Positions 13,448 through 23,370 of a stretch of DNA of 64,000 nucleotides are shown in pieces (the first letter of the stretch is position 1; the number at the start of each line of letters is the position of its first letter). The notes beneath the pieces were generated by a model, which saw only the letters and a program-made list of their open reading frames with translations, had not been told where the DNA came from and did no database searches. Source of the DNA: Cryptomeria japonica (lineage: Eukaryota > Streptophyta > Pinopsida > Cupressales > Cupressaceae); assembly GCF_030272615.1 (NCBI RefSeq), contig NC_081412.1, positions 342,793,870-342,857,869 of the forward strand, read 5' to 3'. The position numbers and the translations under genes are program-made.

Positions 13448-14848
13448 TTAATTTGGAATAGGTGCACCTAACTCGGTAGGTAAGGTGCTTTCTTCATTTG
13501 ACACAATTTCCTTCTTTTTCCAAATCATCTTTAATTTTTCTTTTATTTCTTCAGTGTCTTTTCTAGGTTGATCTCTGCAATCTCCAGCTAAGTGTCCCAC
13601 TTTGTGACAATGAAAACATGCCATACCAGGATTTCTCCATGATCTTTGGTTGTACATCCCAAACCTTATAAAACAATTGGCACTTATATGTCCATATCTT
13701 CCACAACATTCACACCATATCCTTGTATTGTAATCCCATGGTACTGCAGAATGCTGTCGGTAAGGATCTATGTGAGTTTGATAACCTCTAGCATTTGCTC
13801 AGTGTGCATACAACATATAGTTCTTTTTCTTAAACTAGCACTTCTCGGTACTATGTCCATATCTATTGCAGTTTTTACAAAACCCTTTGAATTTTGCCTT
13901 CTGATAATTGTTAACAGACTTTGTCCTACATTTATTAGATGTGTGACCATATTTATTGCAATTGTAACAATAACCATTGGACTTAGTGGCATTCGGTTGC
14001 TTAACTTTTCTGATTTGGCAAATGTTAGCAGTGTGACCCTGATTTCCACAGGTAGTTACAAATAGGCTTCTTTCTTTTGATGTTATTCTTGTTTCCAGCT
14101 TGCTTTGATGATTCTCCTCTCTCGGTAGTATGAATTCCTTTCTTGGTAGAGACTTTTCCTTTGTAACTGAGTCCTGCATCTTTGTTGGGTCATCTTGTGT
14201 TCAGTTGCTCATCCAACGTCTTTGATGCTTCATAGCTCTTCTTCAGTGTTTCTTTGGATTTCTTTTCTGTTTCAAGTTCATCGGTTAACCTTGATACTTC
14301 AAGTTTCAATGCTTGATTCTCATCATTTTTCAGAATTGCTTCATGATGTACATAACCTAGTTGATGTAATAGGTTTTGTTGAATTCCAGTTAACCTTATG
14401 ATTTCATCATTCTTATCAGATACTAAGACTTCAAGTTGTTGTTTCTCTCTTTCTATATCTCTTACTTTATCCTCAGTTGTTCTCAATGCATCAAGATTTT
14501 TAGTCATCTGTGTGCTGAAATGTTCATGTTCTCTTTTCATTGCTTCCAATTGATCAGCTAGTGCTTTGTTCTTTTCTTTCAATACTCCAATCATTTCTTC
14601 AGTCTCTTCAGATATACTATTCTCAGATGATGTCTCAATTTATTCCACTAACTCTTGAGAGTTTTGGAAATCATCAGATAATCTTCTTCTCACTTTCAGA
14701 GATTTTTGCATTTGCCTTTACATGTCTATAATCACTTGATTAGCATGATCCAGCTCTTCTTGCAAATACACAATCCTCCGAGATTGTTTATAGCCTTTAA
14801 TTGATAAGATCTTTCTCTTTAGGTAGTTAAACCCTTTTCCCAGATTCA
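13448..14848 (-). pseudogene. gag-like coiled-coil protein with five CCHC zinc knuckles (element A)
   Basis: This is the first gene after the PBS. The N-terminal half (14190-14830) is a long Glu/Lys/Leu coiled coil. Zinc knuckles follow on the minus strand: one with its first Cys lost (CGNQGHTANIC), CYNCNKYGHTSNKC, CKNCNRYGHSTEKC, CECCGRYGHISANC (about 13700) and CFHCHKVGHLAGDC (13570-13625). The frame shifts more than once and has stops. CCHC knuckles are typical of Gag nucleocapsid, which binds the element RNA. I did not see a Copia-type Gag core domain in front of the coiled coil. The gag-like role is therefore inferred from the knuckles and the position after the PBS. Confidence 0.7.
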
Positions 14849-14849
14849 A

Positions 14850-14861
14850 GCTCTGATACCA
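14850..14861 (-). promoter_or_regulatory. primer binding site of element A (initiator tRNA-Met type)
   Basis: Minus strand TGGTATCAGAGC, two bases after the 5' LTR, complementary to the 3' end of plant initiator Met tRNA. This is the usual PBS of plant Copia elements. Confidence 0.9.
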
Positions 14862-14889
14862 ATTGTTAGGCCCAATATGGAAAGCTAAT

Positions 14890-14918
14890 GTACTGAGAGG
14901 GGAGGGGTGAATCAGTAC
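14890..14918. other. LTR-terminal hairpin (element A, 5' LTR)
   Basis: GTACTGA and TCAGTAC arms, 7 bp perfect, around a loop of G runs. On the sense (minus) strand the hairpin lies about 26 bases before the LTR/PBS junction. Confidence 0.7.
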
Positions 14919-15870
14919 TTCAAAACATTTCTTCAACAATATCTTTACTGTTATGCATAAACTGAATAGTGCAGTAAGATAATATATAACTAAAACAAAT
15001 AGATAACAATCATACATGATTCACTCCATAACACATATATTTTGATTACGCAGAAACTCTTGGTTAGAGAGAAAAACTGCAGTGGGGATGGCACCCACAA
15101 CTTCACTATTGCAATAATAAAGAGTGCTTAGTTAGAGCTACATGTTTAGCTATTTCTGATAGCTTACCCTGTTAGGAGTAACAAGATTTGTTAGATCTAC
15201 CTTGCTAAAGGATTTTACAACACTTCATCTAAATGCTGCACCTGGTTAGAGGCTTTACAATTTATAGACTTGATTAGAGTCTTTTACCCTGTTAAAGGTT
15301 TCTCTTACAACTTCACAATATTACAATAAAATCATTACAAATATCTGCAACTTTACATCTGGAATGTTATAGCAGATTCTATGTGCTCATAATAGATTAC
15401 CTTGCTTATAGCATACCTCGGTAACCCATAGAGTAACTCGATAAACCCTTCTGTTTACTTTGTTCTTTGACTGTTCTCTAAAAACTTTCTCGGTGACCTT
15501 TGTGTCTCTGTAACAGTCTTCTTACACTCATGCACACACCTTTAACTCTTTAACTCATGCTGTATTAATAGATCTCTTATGACAGTGATCCAATTCATTG
15601 CTTCGATCTTACAAACATGATTTATTTAATGAATAACCATGCAAAATATTTCATTGGTTAGATAACCTCAAAATCATACATGATCTTCAAGTGCAATTTC
15701 CAATGTGATAACGGTTAGATGTGTCTCGATCTTGTAACACGTTTTCATATGCATGTCCAAGTTCAATGAATCTGGTAACACATTTCACTTGGTGTAAATC
15801 AACTCGGTGTGTCATCTTTGTTGCTCGGTAGACATGTAAAGATACTCGGTAGATAGCTCGGTGTATACTG

Positions 15871-17132
15871 TGTTGGAACCCTAAAATTTGCAATTTTTAG
15901 AATTCCAAATTCCAAGACAAGGACCAAGAAAAATTCTAAATATATATATACATATATATATATTGAATAGGTACAAGTAATATATTTTATATTTGTTGCA
16001 CAATATGAAACCATAACATAAACACAATAATGGGCATAAAAAATGGAGTGTGAAGCACCAAAGGGGGTATTTACATCATTTAAAGACCATTTATCCATTA
16101 TATACCCATAAAATAGCCTTAAAATACCTCTAATATGCCTAAACAACTTGTAAAGTGACAATTAATTACATAAACTAAGGCAATTTCGGGATTTGGAATT
16201 ATTTTTATTTAAAAGGGGGTTGTCTTTTCACCCAAAGGGGTATGAAAACCATTCAAACACATATATATGTGTGATGTAAAATGTAAAGAGAGAAGAGAGA
16301 TACAAGAGGTGGAGGCAATTTTGTACTTTTAAACTTTTTATCAAAAATAACCAATTGCATTTTCTTTCTCATATGTGTTGAGAGTTAACATATTTTTAGA
16401 AGGTAGTTGCTTGTGATATTATCTAAAGGAGATAAGGTTATTTGTGTTCTTCCAGTGAAATTTTGTGTTTCATATTGTAGATTTGGATAAAAAAAGATTT
16501 ACTTGTGAATTGTAATTGTTCAATGTATTTCTTCCTTGGATGGTCTCTTAAAGTTAGGGTTAAATTCATTCAAGCGGTTTACAATATAGACATTGAAGTA
16601 GAGCTCATAAGAAACAGTCACTGACAAACTCGCCGAGAGGGGGTGGGTTTAAAAACTGTCTCATAAATTTACACAATAAGTCCTGATGAAATATAAGACT
16701 CTGTAACCCAAATAAGAGGAAAGGCACTGATCATTTGTAAACAAACCCTTTAACCATACTAGTTACCCTTTAATTTTAAGCATTAGGATTAGTAGAGTAG
16801 GTATAGTAGGTAATTTAGCCAAAGTGTAATATATATACTTTTGTAAGATACATAGATCAATACACACATCTGAAATCAGTCTGTTTAAGAAACTTATGCC
16901 ATTCTGAGACTAGGAGATATCAGATTAAGACACTAAATCTGCTATAAAAAGCATTGGTTGAAGGAACAACTAGTGAGTAGGTATACCCGCCTAGGTCCTG
17001 CAAAGCCTAAAGTGAGAGAGTTAGTAACCAAATAGGTTCACTCTATAAGTTGGCCAAGTCAATTGGAGGGTTTGATCATAGGAGTTGGGATTTCCTTAGA
17101 ACCTATCCAATCTATTGATTTGAGACCCAACA
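15871..17132. mobile_element. solo LTR D nested in the 5' LTR of element A
   Basis: 1,262 bp starting TGTTGGAACCC and ending GACCCAACA, flanked by an exact TSD TACTG (15866-15870 and 17133-17137). No PBS, PPT, internal LTR duplication or coding match was found. It is most simply a solo LTR left by LTR-LTR recombination. Its family differs from A, B, C, F and G: it lacks their hairpin and the ACCATGGTGGG block. Confidence 0.85.
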
Positions 17133-17275
17133 TACTGTATTCTGTGACTACTTTCTTCTATAATCGACTAGACTGTACATACCGACTGAATATTTTGGTA
17201 ATAGATAACCTACTAGAGTATATAGTATAACTTTGACATAAAAATAATGGCAATCTGATAAGTAGTAACAGTGGC

Positions 17276-18673
17276 TTGGATGGAGGTATCAACTTTTGCA
17301 TACTAGAGGCTGGTGTAGACTTGCTTGGCTTGGCCTTAGCTTTGTTGGGAGGGGAAGGAACCGATTTAGCTTATGGCTTCACCACATCTTCCTCCTTCAG
17401 TATGCTTTTCTCTCTTGCCCTTTGCACTGCATCCTGGGTTATGCCCATTTTCTCAGCAAGCTCCTCAACTTCCTTTCTAACTTTTCTTTTCTTTCTGGGC
17501 CCAGTTAGCTTCTTGTACAAGTCTAGGTCCTTCTCTTGGAAAGTTCCAAATCTTTCTTCTTTCTGATCCACTAGTTGACTTAACAGGTGTTGAGCATATG
17601 CATCAAGTGTGTTTACATCCATCTCATGTCCCATGGGTATGATCCAGATAGTTCTAGGCTCAACTGCCTCCATGTGACACTGATCCTTGTCAACCATAAA
17701 ATAGATAGTCTTCTCATATTTTTTCACTATCTCTTTGGGAATTCTCTCTGCTTTTCATAGTGGCTTGGAAAGTTTTGAAATAGCCCCATAAAGCTGATTT
17801 TTGCATCACATTATCACCCAATCCCAACAATCCTTCCTTGATTTGCATTGTTACCGGCTTATCATAAGCCCATTGGACTTTACCAAATCTAGGTATCTCA
17901 TTCATGAAATAGAGAGATAAACACACAATTAAGGATCCAAACTTGAAGACATGTTTCTTATCTTTCTTTATCTTCTTCAAGTTTCTCATTAATTCATTGA
18001 GTACTGTACATATATCATACCTTTTATCTTCCTTTAACATTTCATAGACTACAAAGATGGTCATACTGGAGATAGAATTTAGCTTTCTCGATTGACATAC
18101 CTTGCATCCAATCGCCATCGAGGAAAATTTGACATCATACATAATAATATCATTGATAGTAATTGATCGCTTGTCAAACTGAGATCCGGTAATTTTTTTC
18201 AGCGTTGTACTATGAATTTTCCTTAATCCAGGGACTTCACCGGTTGCTTTTAAACATGTAACTGCTTTAATGGATTGCTTGGTTATCTTGTAGGGACTAT
18301 CCAGCCACATGAACTCATCATGAATTCTTCTCAGAATATACCAGACCCATTCTGCTTCATCAAGTACCGAAAAGTGGATAAACTGCACAAAACCCTTGTC
18401 CTAAAGTACCTTGAATTTTGGCTTTAGATTTCCCAAACTGTTTGATAGATTCTTGTTGTAGAGTGTTAACATATCAACATTACCTAGTTCTTCAAGGCTA
18501 CAATGGATATAAGCCCTAATATCTTCATTATGAAGCACACTGTATGGGATTGAAGAAAATGTGCCTTTCAAATAATCTTCAACAGATTTAAAAGGATGTC
18601 TCCTGAGTACAAGCCTCACTCTTTCAAACATTTCCACAACTAGAGGGGTCACAATGCTAGATGCAGATGCCAT
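17276..18673 (-). pseudogene. ORF2 of element B, N-terminal part
   Basis: I place the start at the ATG at 18673 (MASASS). An in-frame ATG at 18727 (MKEVFVH) is also possible. The frame has a stop near 18401 and a frame change near 17720. Visible blocks are DEFMWLDSPYKITK (about 18320), DICTVLNELMRNL, FKFGSLIVCLSLYF (about 17930), KPVTMQIKEGL, EPRTIWIIPMG (about 17650), then a Lys/Glu-rich region with KKRKVRK. These align with ORF2 of element A in the same order. The coding sequence is cut at 17275 by element A and resumes at 7986. Function unknown. Confidence 0.7.
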
Positions 18674-18727
18674 GTCTAATTTAGGGTATGAAAAGATTGC
18701 TCGCAAATGGACAAATACCTCTTTCAA

Positions 18728-19160
18728 TATTTAACCAGACGTAAGAAATCTCTGAATGATCGCTTCAATTTTGATTATCTCAGCTCAAACTTGTTCGCCT
18801 TGCTCTTATTCTCTTACTCTTCATTCACAGTGTGAAAAATGAATGACTGAAATGCCCTTTTTAACCTAATTTCTAGTTGTAATAAATGCTCTTCCGGTTA
18901 CACTATTTTTTATCATTTCATTCACCAGATTATCAGACTACCACAAATCTTCTGGATACCATCTGCATACTAGATCTAGATCCTCTACAACATTCTCAAA
19001 CTGGTTACAGATCTCCGGAAGGGGGTTTTAAGGATCTGCATGATAATCTGCCCCCTAAGGCAAAAATACCCTAATTATCAGATGAGGTTCCATCATTGGA
19101 TTTAGGTGTGGAGCCATTTTGCACATTTGAATCTTCCTTTTTCACCCACATCTTCTTATG
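18728..19160 (-). promoter_or_regulatory. spacer between gag-like gene and ORF2 of B, with candidate internal promoter
   Basis: No protein match. On the minus strand 18842-18864 reads TTAAAAAGGGCATTTCAG..., closely matching the spacer motif of element A at 13111-13133. Retention in two diverged families suggests a regulatory role, possibly a promoter for ORF2. Confidence 0.35.
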
Positions 19161-20288
19161 CTAGTCTTTGATCTCTTCCACCTTAGCTTCTCCTTTTTCA
19201 TCTAAATTATTCTTGTTCATCGATGCATTCTTGCTTCTGCAATTTCTTGCAATATGACGTACTTTGTTACATGCATGACATACATAATTCCTCTGCATTT
19301 GCCTACAGTTCATCTGATTTGGTCTCATCTTGCATTGGTTAGATATATGTCCAAACATCCCACAAGCATATAATCTCTTGTTCTGAAAGTTATTTATCAC
19401 TATTCTGCACATGTTTGACTTATGACCAAAGTTTTTGCATATGAAACATTGATCAGTAAAGGTAGGACTATTGCTCATAGTATTCATCATCCCATTATTC
19501 ATCCTACTTCTGCATTGATTTTCCATATGACTGGATTTACCACAAGCAAAACATTTACCATTGAATTTATAAGCATTAGATTTTCTAACCAGAGGTTTCT
19601 TGTTCTTTTGCAGATGATTGGTTTGACCAGAGTCGAAGGATTCTCCTTTCTCAAATCCAAGTCCTCACATGTCTTTTCCATTTCTTCGACTTTCCAACAT
19701 CTCATCCAATCGGGCTAAACTATCTTTGAACTTTTGTTTGTACTCATTAGCACTAGTCATCTCATCTTTCAGAATTATGGTTTTCCTTTCAATTTCTTGT
19801 CCATCATTCTTTGATTGCACAAATTCAAGCTTCAACTGATCATTCTCATATGTTAATCTGCAACATTCATCAGATCTATCTTTCAATGATTGAGTTGAGA
19901 TTTCTTCATTATTCTTCCAATCATCAATCTCCTTACTCAGCTTCATGACAGTAGATTGTATCTCACTCTTCAAAACTGCATTTTATCTAGCCAGCTTCTC
20001 ACATTCATCAGTTTTATCTTGTAAGGTTTGATTATCAACACTTTGTTCTTCTTTCTCCTACAACTTATCCATCAACTCCTTTCTATTTTCTCTAAGAGTG
20101 TTCAATTAATCTTTCAAAGTCTTAATGAAGTCTTTAGCTGCATTCAGATTTCTTTTCAGGTTACTCTTTTCCTTCATTTTTGTATCAAGGTCTTCAAGTG
20201 CCATAGTAAGCTGTCTCTACAAACCAAAGTCCATTGATTCAATCTTCCAGATCTTCCTCAAGTTGTTAGGATTCTTCTAAGGTACAAA
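19161..20288 (-). pseudogene. gag-like coiled-coil protein with four CCHC zinc knuckles (element B)
   Basis: This is the first gene after the PBS. The N-terminal part (19665-20280) is a Lys/Glu-rich coiled coil with stops. Then come the knuckles CFACGKSSHMENQC (about 19540), CFICKNFGHKSNMC (about 19430), one missing its first Cys (YACGMFGHISNQC) and CHACNKVRHIARNC (about 19250). An acidic/basic tail ends at 19161. There is a frame change near 19680. The layout matches the element A protein. A nucleocapsid-like RNA-binding role is inferred from the CCHC motifs; no protease or other pol domain follows. Confidence 0.7.
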
Positions 20289-20300
20289 GCTCTGATACCA
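20289..20300 (-). promoter_or_regulatory. primer binding site of element B (initiator tRNA-Met type)
   Basis: Minus strand TGGTATCAGAGC, two bases from the 5' LTR, identical to the PBS of element A. Confidence 0.9.
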
Positions 20301-20316
20301 ATTGTTGGAATCAATG

Positions 20317-20343
20317 AACACTGAGAGGGGGGGAATCAGTGTT
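20317..20343. other. LTR-terminal hairpin (element B, 5' LTR)
   Basis: Perfect 8-bp arms AACACTGA and TCAGTGTT around an 11-base loop of G runs. The whole structure is deleted in the 3' LTR copy. Confidence 0.7.
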
Positions 20344-20884
20344 TCAGTATTTATAAATCTATTATATTGATTCTTTAACCATCAAATACAAAGAATACTA
20401 ACTAAAATGTAGAAACACAAAGCAAATAACCACATAGCCATAATACCAGAATATTTACATGGAAACCTAGAAAGGGAAAAACCATGATGGGATTGAGTAC
20501 CCATATTATTATTATACTATGGCTAGTAGTAAAACAATATTACAAAAGTTGGAATGCACTTGCATTTAGGCACACTGCCTAGAGCTCACTGCTCAATTTC
20601 AAAAGGGCTACAATCCCGAAGGAAGGATCACTACCTTACAAGCTATGATAATATGATTACAATGATAAATGAACTAAATAATAACATCTAACTATGCCAA
20701 AATACAGTTCCAGTTAGGCTCTAACTGATCTATTGTCACTGCTCTGAGAAACTACTCTATTATGTTCTGCTACCATGTATCGGACCATTAAATTATAAGA
20801 TACACACGTGAAACTACACTCAGTTGCTTCCTAACACAATCTCACATACATACCACCCTAAAAATGATCATCCAAGTCGGTCTT

Positions 20885-22037
20885 TGATGAATACTAAGAG
20901 GGGGGGGTGAATTAGTATGCCAAAAATCACTGTACTTTAAACACTTGACAATACTACTAGTAAACCGATAAAACAGTTTAGCAGACAAACCGGTTAGCAC
21001 ACATGCAAACCAAATAGAAAATAATGCATTCACCCACAGAAGCACAAACACCATAACACAAGAGATTTTGACGTGGAAACTCAAATGGGAAAAACCACGG
21101 TGAGATGGAACTCACAAGTAACTATCTATAGAATAGGAACCAGACTAGTTAAGGTCAGACCGGTTAAGGTCATACAATGTTCTTTACCAGAACAGATCCT
21201 ATTAGGAATCTCAATCTTTGTTAGGAGATAAGTCTAGTTAAAGACTACCTTGCTAGAGGATTTTAGATCCACATATGTGAACCTCCTTGTTAGAGGATTT
21301 ACAAAAGGCTTTTGGGCCTACCCGGTTAAGGGCTTCAGACTTGTCGAAGATGTGAGTAATTAACAAGTGAGTGATCTAGTAAATAGCATAGATTGCTTGG
21401 TTAGATCCTTGATAGCTCATTCCTAATGCATTCCAGCATTACTTCAGCCTTCAACACATTCACTCTCTACCTCTTCTCACAGACCTAAACTTCTCTTCTA
21501 TCTTCACACTCACAAAAACTCTTCAACCACCTTAAAACCCTAGCAACAACATAAAACCTAGACATGATGTCCTTATAAAGGAATCTGATTTCATGTCAGT
21601 CCAATAGGATTAACAATTTCCTAGGTTCAATGCATCTAGACATATTTAGTAACATGACACAAAAAGCACCATTAACGTCTTGGCACCACCAAACAATTAG
21701 TGGATGGTAACTCATCATAGAGTATTACCAATTCATACAAAATACCGGTTAAAGCAAAATACCGGTTTCCGGTTTGCAAAATGAAGCCTAGGAAATATGA
21801 GTTGTGTCGCTTCGTTCCTTCATACCGCTTGAGATCCTTGAACCACTTGGGGTCTTCATACCACTTCAAATCGGTAAACATTTTCTGCAAAACACCGATA
21901 GTCTAAAGACTATAATACATCATACCGGTTGGAATAAATACCGGTTGAGCTTTAACTTATACATACAAAAAGTGATCTCAAATCAAGTGTGTGTCCATCA
22001 ATGACAATCACAACATTAATCATCAGAAATGCCAATA
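20885..22037. mobile_element. solo LTR C nested in the 5' LTR of element B
   Basis: 1,153 bp starting TGATGAATACTAAG and ending GCCAATA, with an exact TSD GTCTT (20880-20884 and 22038-22042). The equivalent site in the 3' LTR of B (about 5277) is uninterrupted. It resembles LTR G at the right end (TGATGAAT start, GCCAACA end, CCGGTT-rich middle) and carries the shared hairpins. It has no internal region. Confidence 0.88.
20891..20918. other. LTR-terminal hairpin (solo LTR C)
   Basis: Perfect 7-bp arms ATACTAA and TTAGTAT around a G-rich loop. Confidence 0.65.
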
Positions 22038-22599
22038 GTCTTATATATCTGCACCACCAAAATAGATCTCCAATTAGTCGACTTCTCAAAACTATAAAAT
22101 ATGAAATGTGTAGGCTCATGTCAGCTCTAAACATTTCAAATACTTATACTGGACCTAAAACATGTGATCACAAGCTTCCCATAGGTCAGGCCAATCACTT
22201 TGAACTCATCAACGTCCAACAGAATCACCTTAATAATCTGGACCATGTGCTACACCATCAAACATAATGATAACTTTGTTCTTCCTGCAATGCTAGATAC
22301 CAGACCAAGAAACTTTCACTAGAATCAACACCGGAGGCAGAGATTGCTTGATAAGCTACCTCACACATCCAATCACTTATTCCAATCACCACAACCAAAA
22401 CTGCATTACCAGAAATGAATAATGTTCACTGAATTCATACACTATGTTCCACCAACCAGACTCATGCTCATGAATAACCCAACTTACTCAAGGCTTCCGG
22501 TTAACCCAATTTCCATATACCAGATAGGATTTGTAGGCTGAGTTTCCATCAATGACAACCCCTAAGTAATCTCCATTGGAACGGTGTCTTTTGCCAACA

Positions 22600-23090
22600 C
22601 TGTTTATATTTTTGTTGTGCTTTAATATAATGTGGGGTAATCGTACAGATCTCTATCGCACGAGGGGATAACCCCATGCATTTCAGCTAGAAGGGTTTTG
22701 GCTAGACCGATCTAGCTACCATGCAGCGCTGGCGTGGCAGAATGCTTTTGGCTGAAAACGTTCTAGTCGGAACACCCCTGCGCTATATAAACCCTGTAAT
22801 TGCCCTAAGCCCCTCATTTTGCATTAAGCGGCTTGGAGATAAGCAGGAGAGGAGAGAAATGGGGCAGGGATCCAACTGGAACAGTTTTGGAAGTAAACAT
22901 TTTGTTTTAAAAAAAAAATTAATGTATTTATTGTAGAATATTAATTTAAAAATATAAAAAAAATTGTATAGTTTATTGATTAAAAAAAATTGTATAGTTT
23001 ATTTTTTTTAGCTGTTAAATACATTTTAGCTTTAGTTTTTTTTATGTTTAGTAATATGATAGTTTTGAATTTTTTAATGGTTGATTAGTA
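22600..23090 (+). promoter_or_regulatory. promoter-like stretch outside element B
   Basis: A TATA box CTATATAAAC at 22783-22792 is preceded by GC-richer DNA with GCGTGGCAG and AGTCGGAAC. It is followed by a purine-rich leader (AGGAGAGGAGAGAAATGG, ATG at 22859). The frame after that ATG is short and matches nothing I know. From about 22910 the DNA becomes poly-A/T and AT-rich. It may be the end of an LTR or a transposon promoter. Confidence 0.35.
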
Positions 23091-23095
23091 AAATA

Positions 23096-23370
23096 AATAC
23101 ATACATAAATACACAAACTTACATAGATACACACATAAATACGTTCATACACATACATACAAATACATAGACAAACATACACATACATACATACATACAT
23201 ACATACATACATACATACATACATACCTACATACATACATACACATACATAAATACATACACATATGTATATACATACATACACATAAAATAATTATACA
23301 CCTTAGGACATACACATACACATACACATACACATACATATACATCCACATCCACATACATACATATACC
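23096..23370. repeat. CATA-type microsatellite
   Basis: Imperfect tandem ATAC/ACATAC repeats, with a pure run of ATAC at about 23187-23225. Reading frames here (Met-Tyr-Val-Cys runs) come only from the repeat. Confidence 0.9.

Larger units (their letters stand above)
7992..17270 (-). mobile_element. Element A: non-autonomous LTR retrotransposon inserted in element B
   Basis: LTRs are 7992-9110 (3') and 14864-17270 (5', split by solo LTR D). Both start TGTTAGGCCC and end AGTAACA in plus orientation. An exact 5-bp TSD, GTGGC, flanks it (7987-7991 and 17271-17275). PBS and PPT sit next to the LTRs on the minus strand. The internal 5.75 kb encodes a zinc-knuckle protein and an ORF2, with no pol domain. 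Gene order and ORF2 match element B although the LTR sequences differ, so A and B are related families. A is younger than B because it lies inside B. Confidence 0.93.
14864..17270 (-). repeat. 5' LTR of element A, split by solo LTR D
   Basis: The LTR sequence occupies 14864-15870 and 17138-17270, matching 7992-9110. The break carries a TACTG duplication. The terminal hairpin has perfect 7-bp arms (14890-14918). Confidence 0.92.
4726..22599 (-). mobile_element. Element B: non-autonomous LTR retrotransposon (Copia-type signals), interrupted by elements A and C
   Basis: The LTRs are 4726-5863 (3') and 20303-22599 (5', split by solo LTR C). Flanking 5-mers are TTGTT (4721-4725) and CTGTT (22600-22604), a TSD with one mismatch. 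The 5' LTR starts TGTTGG in plus orientation and both copies end CCAACA; the 3' copy has TATTGG. The minus-strand order is 5' LTR, PBS (TGGTATCAGAGC), coiled-coil/zinc-knuckle ORF, ORF2, PPT, 3' LTR. With A removed the internal region is about 5.2 kb and has no protease, integrase, reverse transcriptase or RNase H, so movement would need enzymes in trans. It is the oldest layer of this nest. Confidence 0.9.
20303..22599 (-). repeat. 5' LTR of element B, split by solo LTR C
   Basis: The LTR sequence is 20303-20884 and 22043-22599, ending GCCAACA. It matches 4726-5863 over most of its length. The last 25 bases differ from the 3' copy after CTCCAT, a small replacement or deletion. Confidence 0.88.

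Noticed and set aside
14850-14861. tRNA gene fragment
   Set aside because: Only the 12 bases complementary to a tRNA 3' end are present; it is a primer binding site.
22721-22936. 71-codon plus-strand frame near the TATA box
   Set aside because: Its ATG lies upstream of the TATA box and the frame runs into poly-A; no homology seen.
23048-23357. Two overlapping minus-strand frames rich in Met-Tyr-Val-Cys
   Set aside because: They are translations of the CATA microsatellite and have no independent coding evidence.
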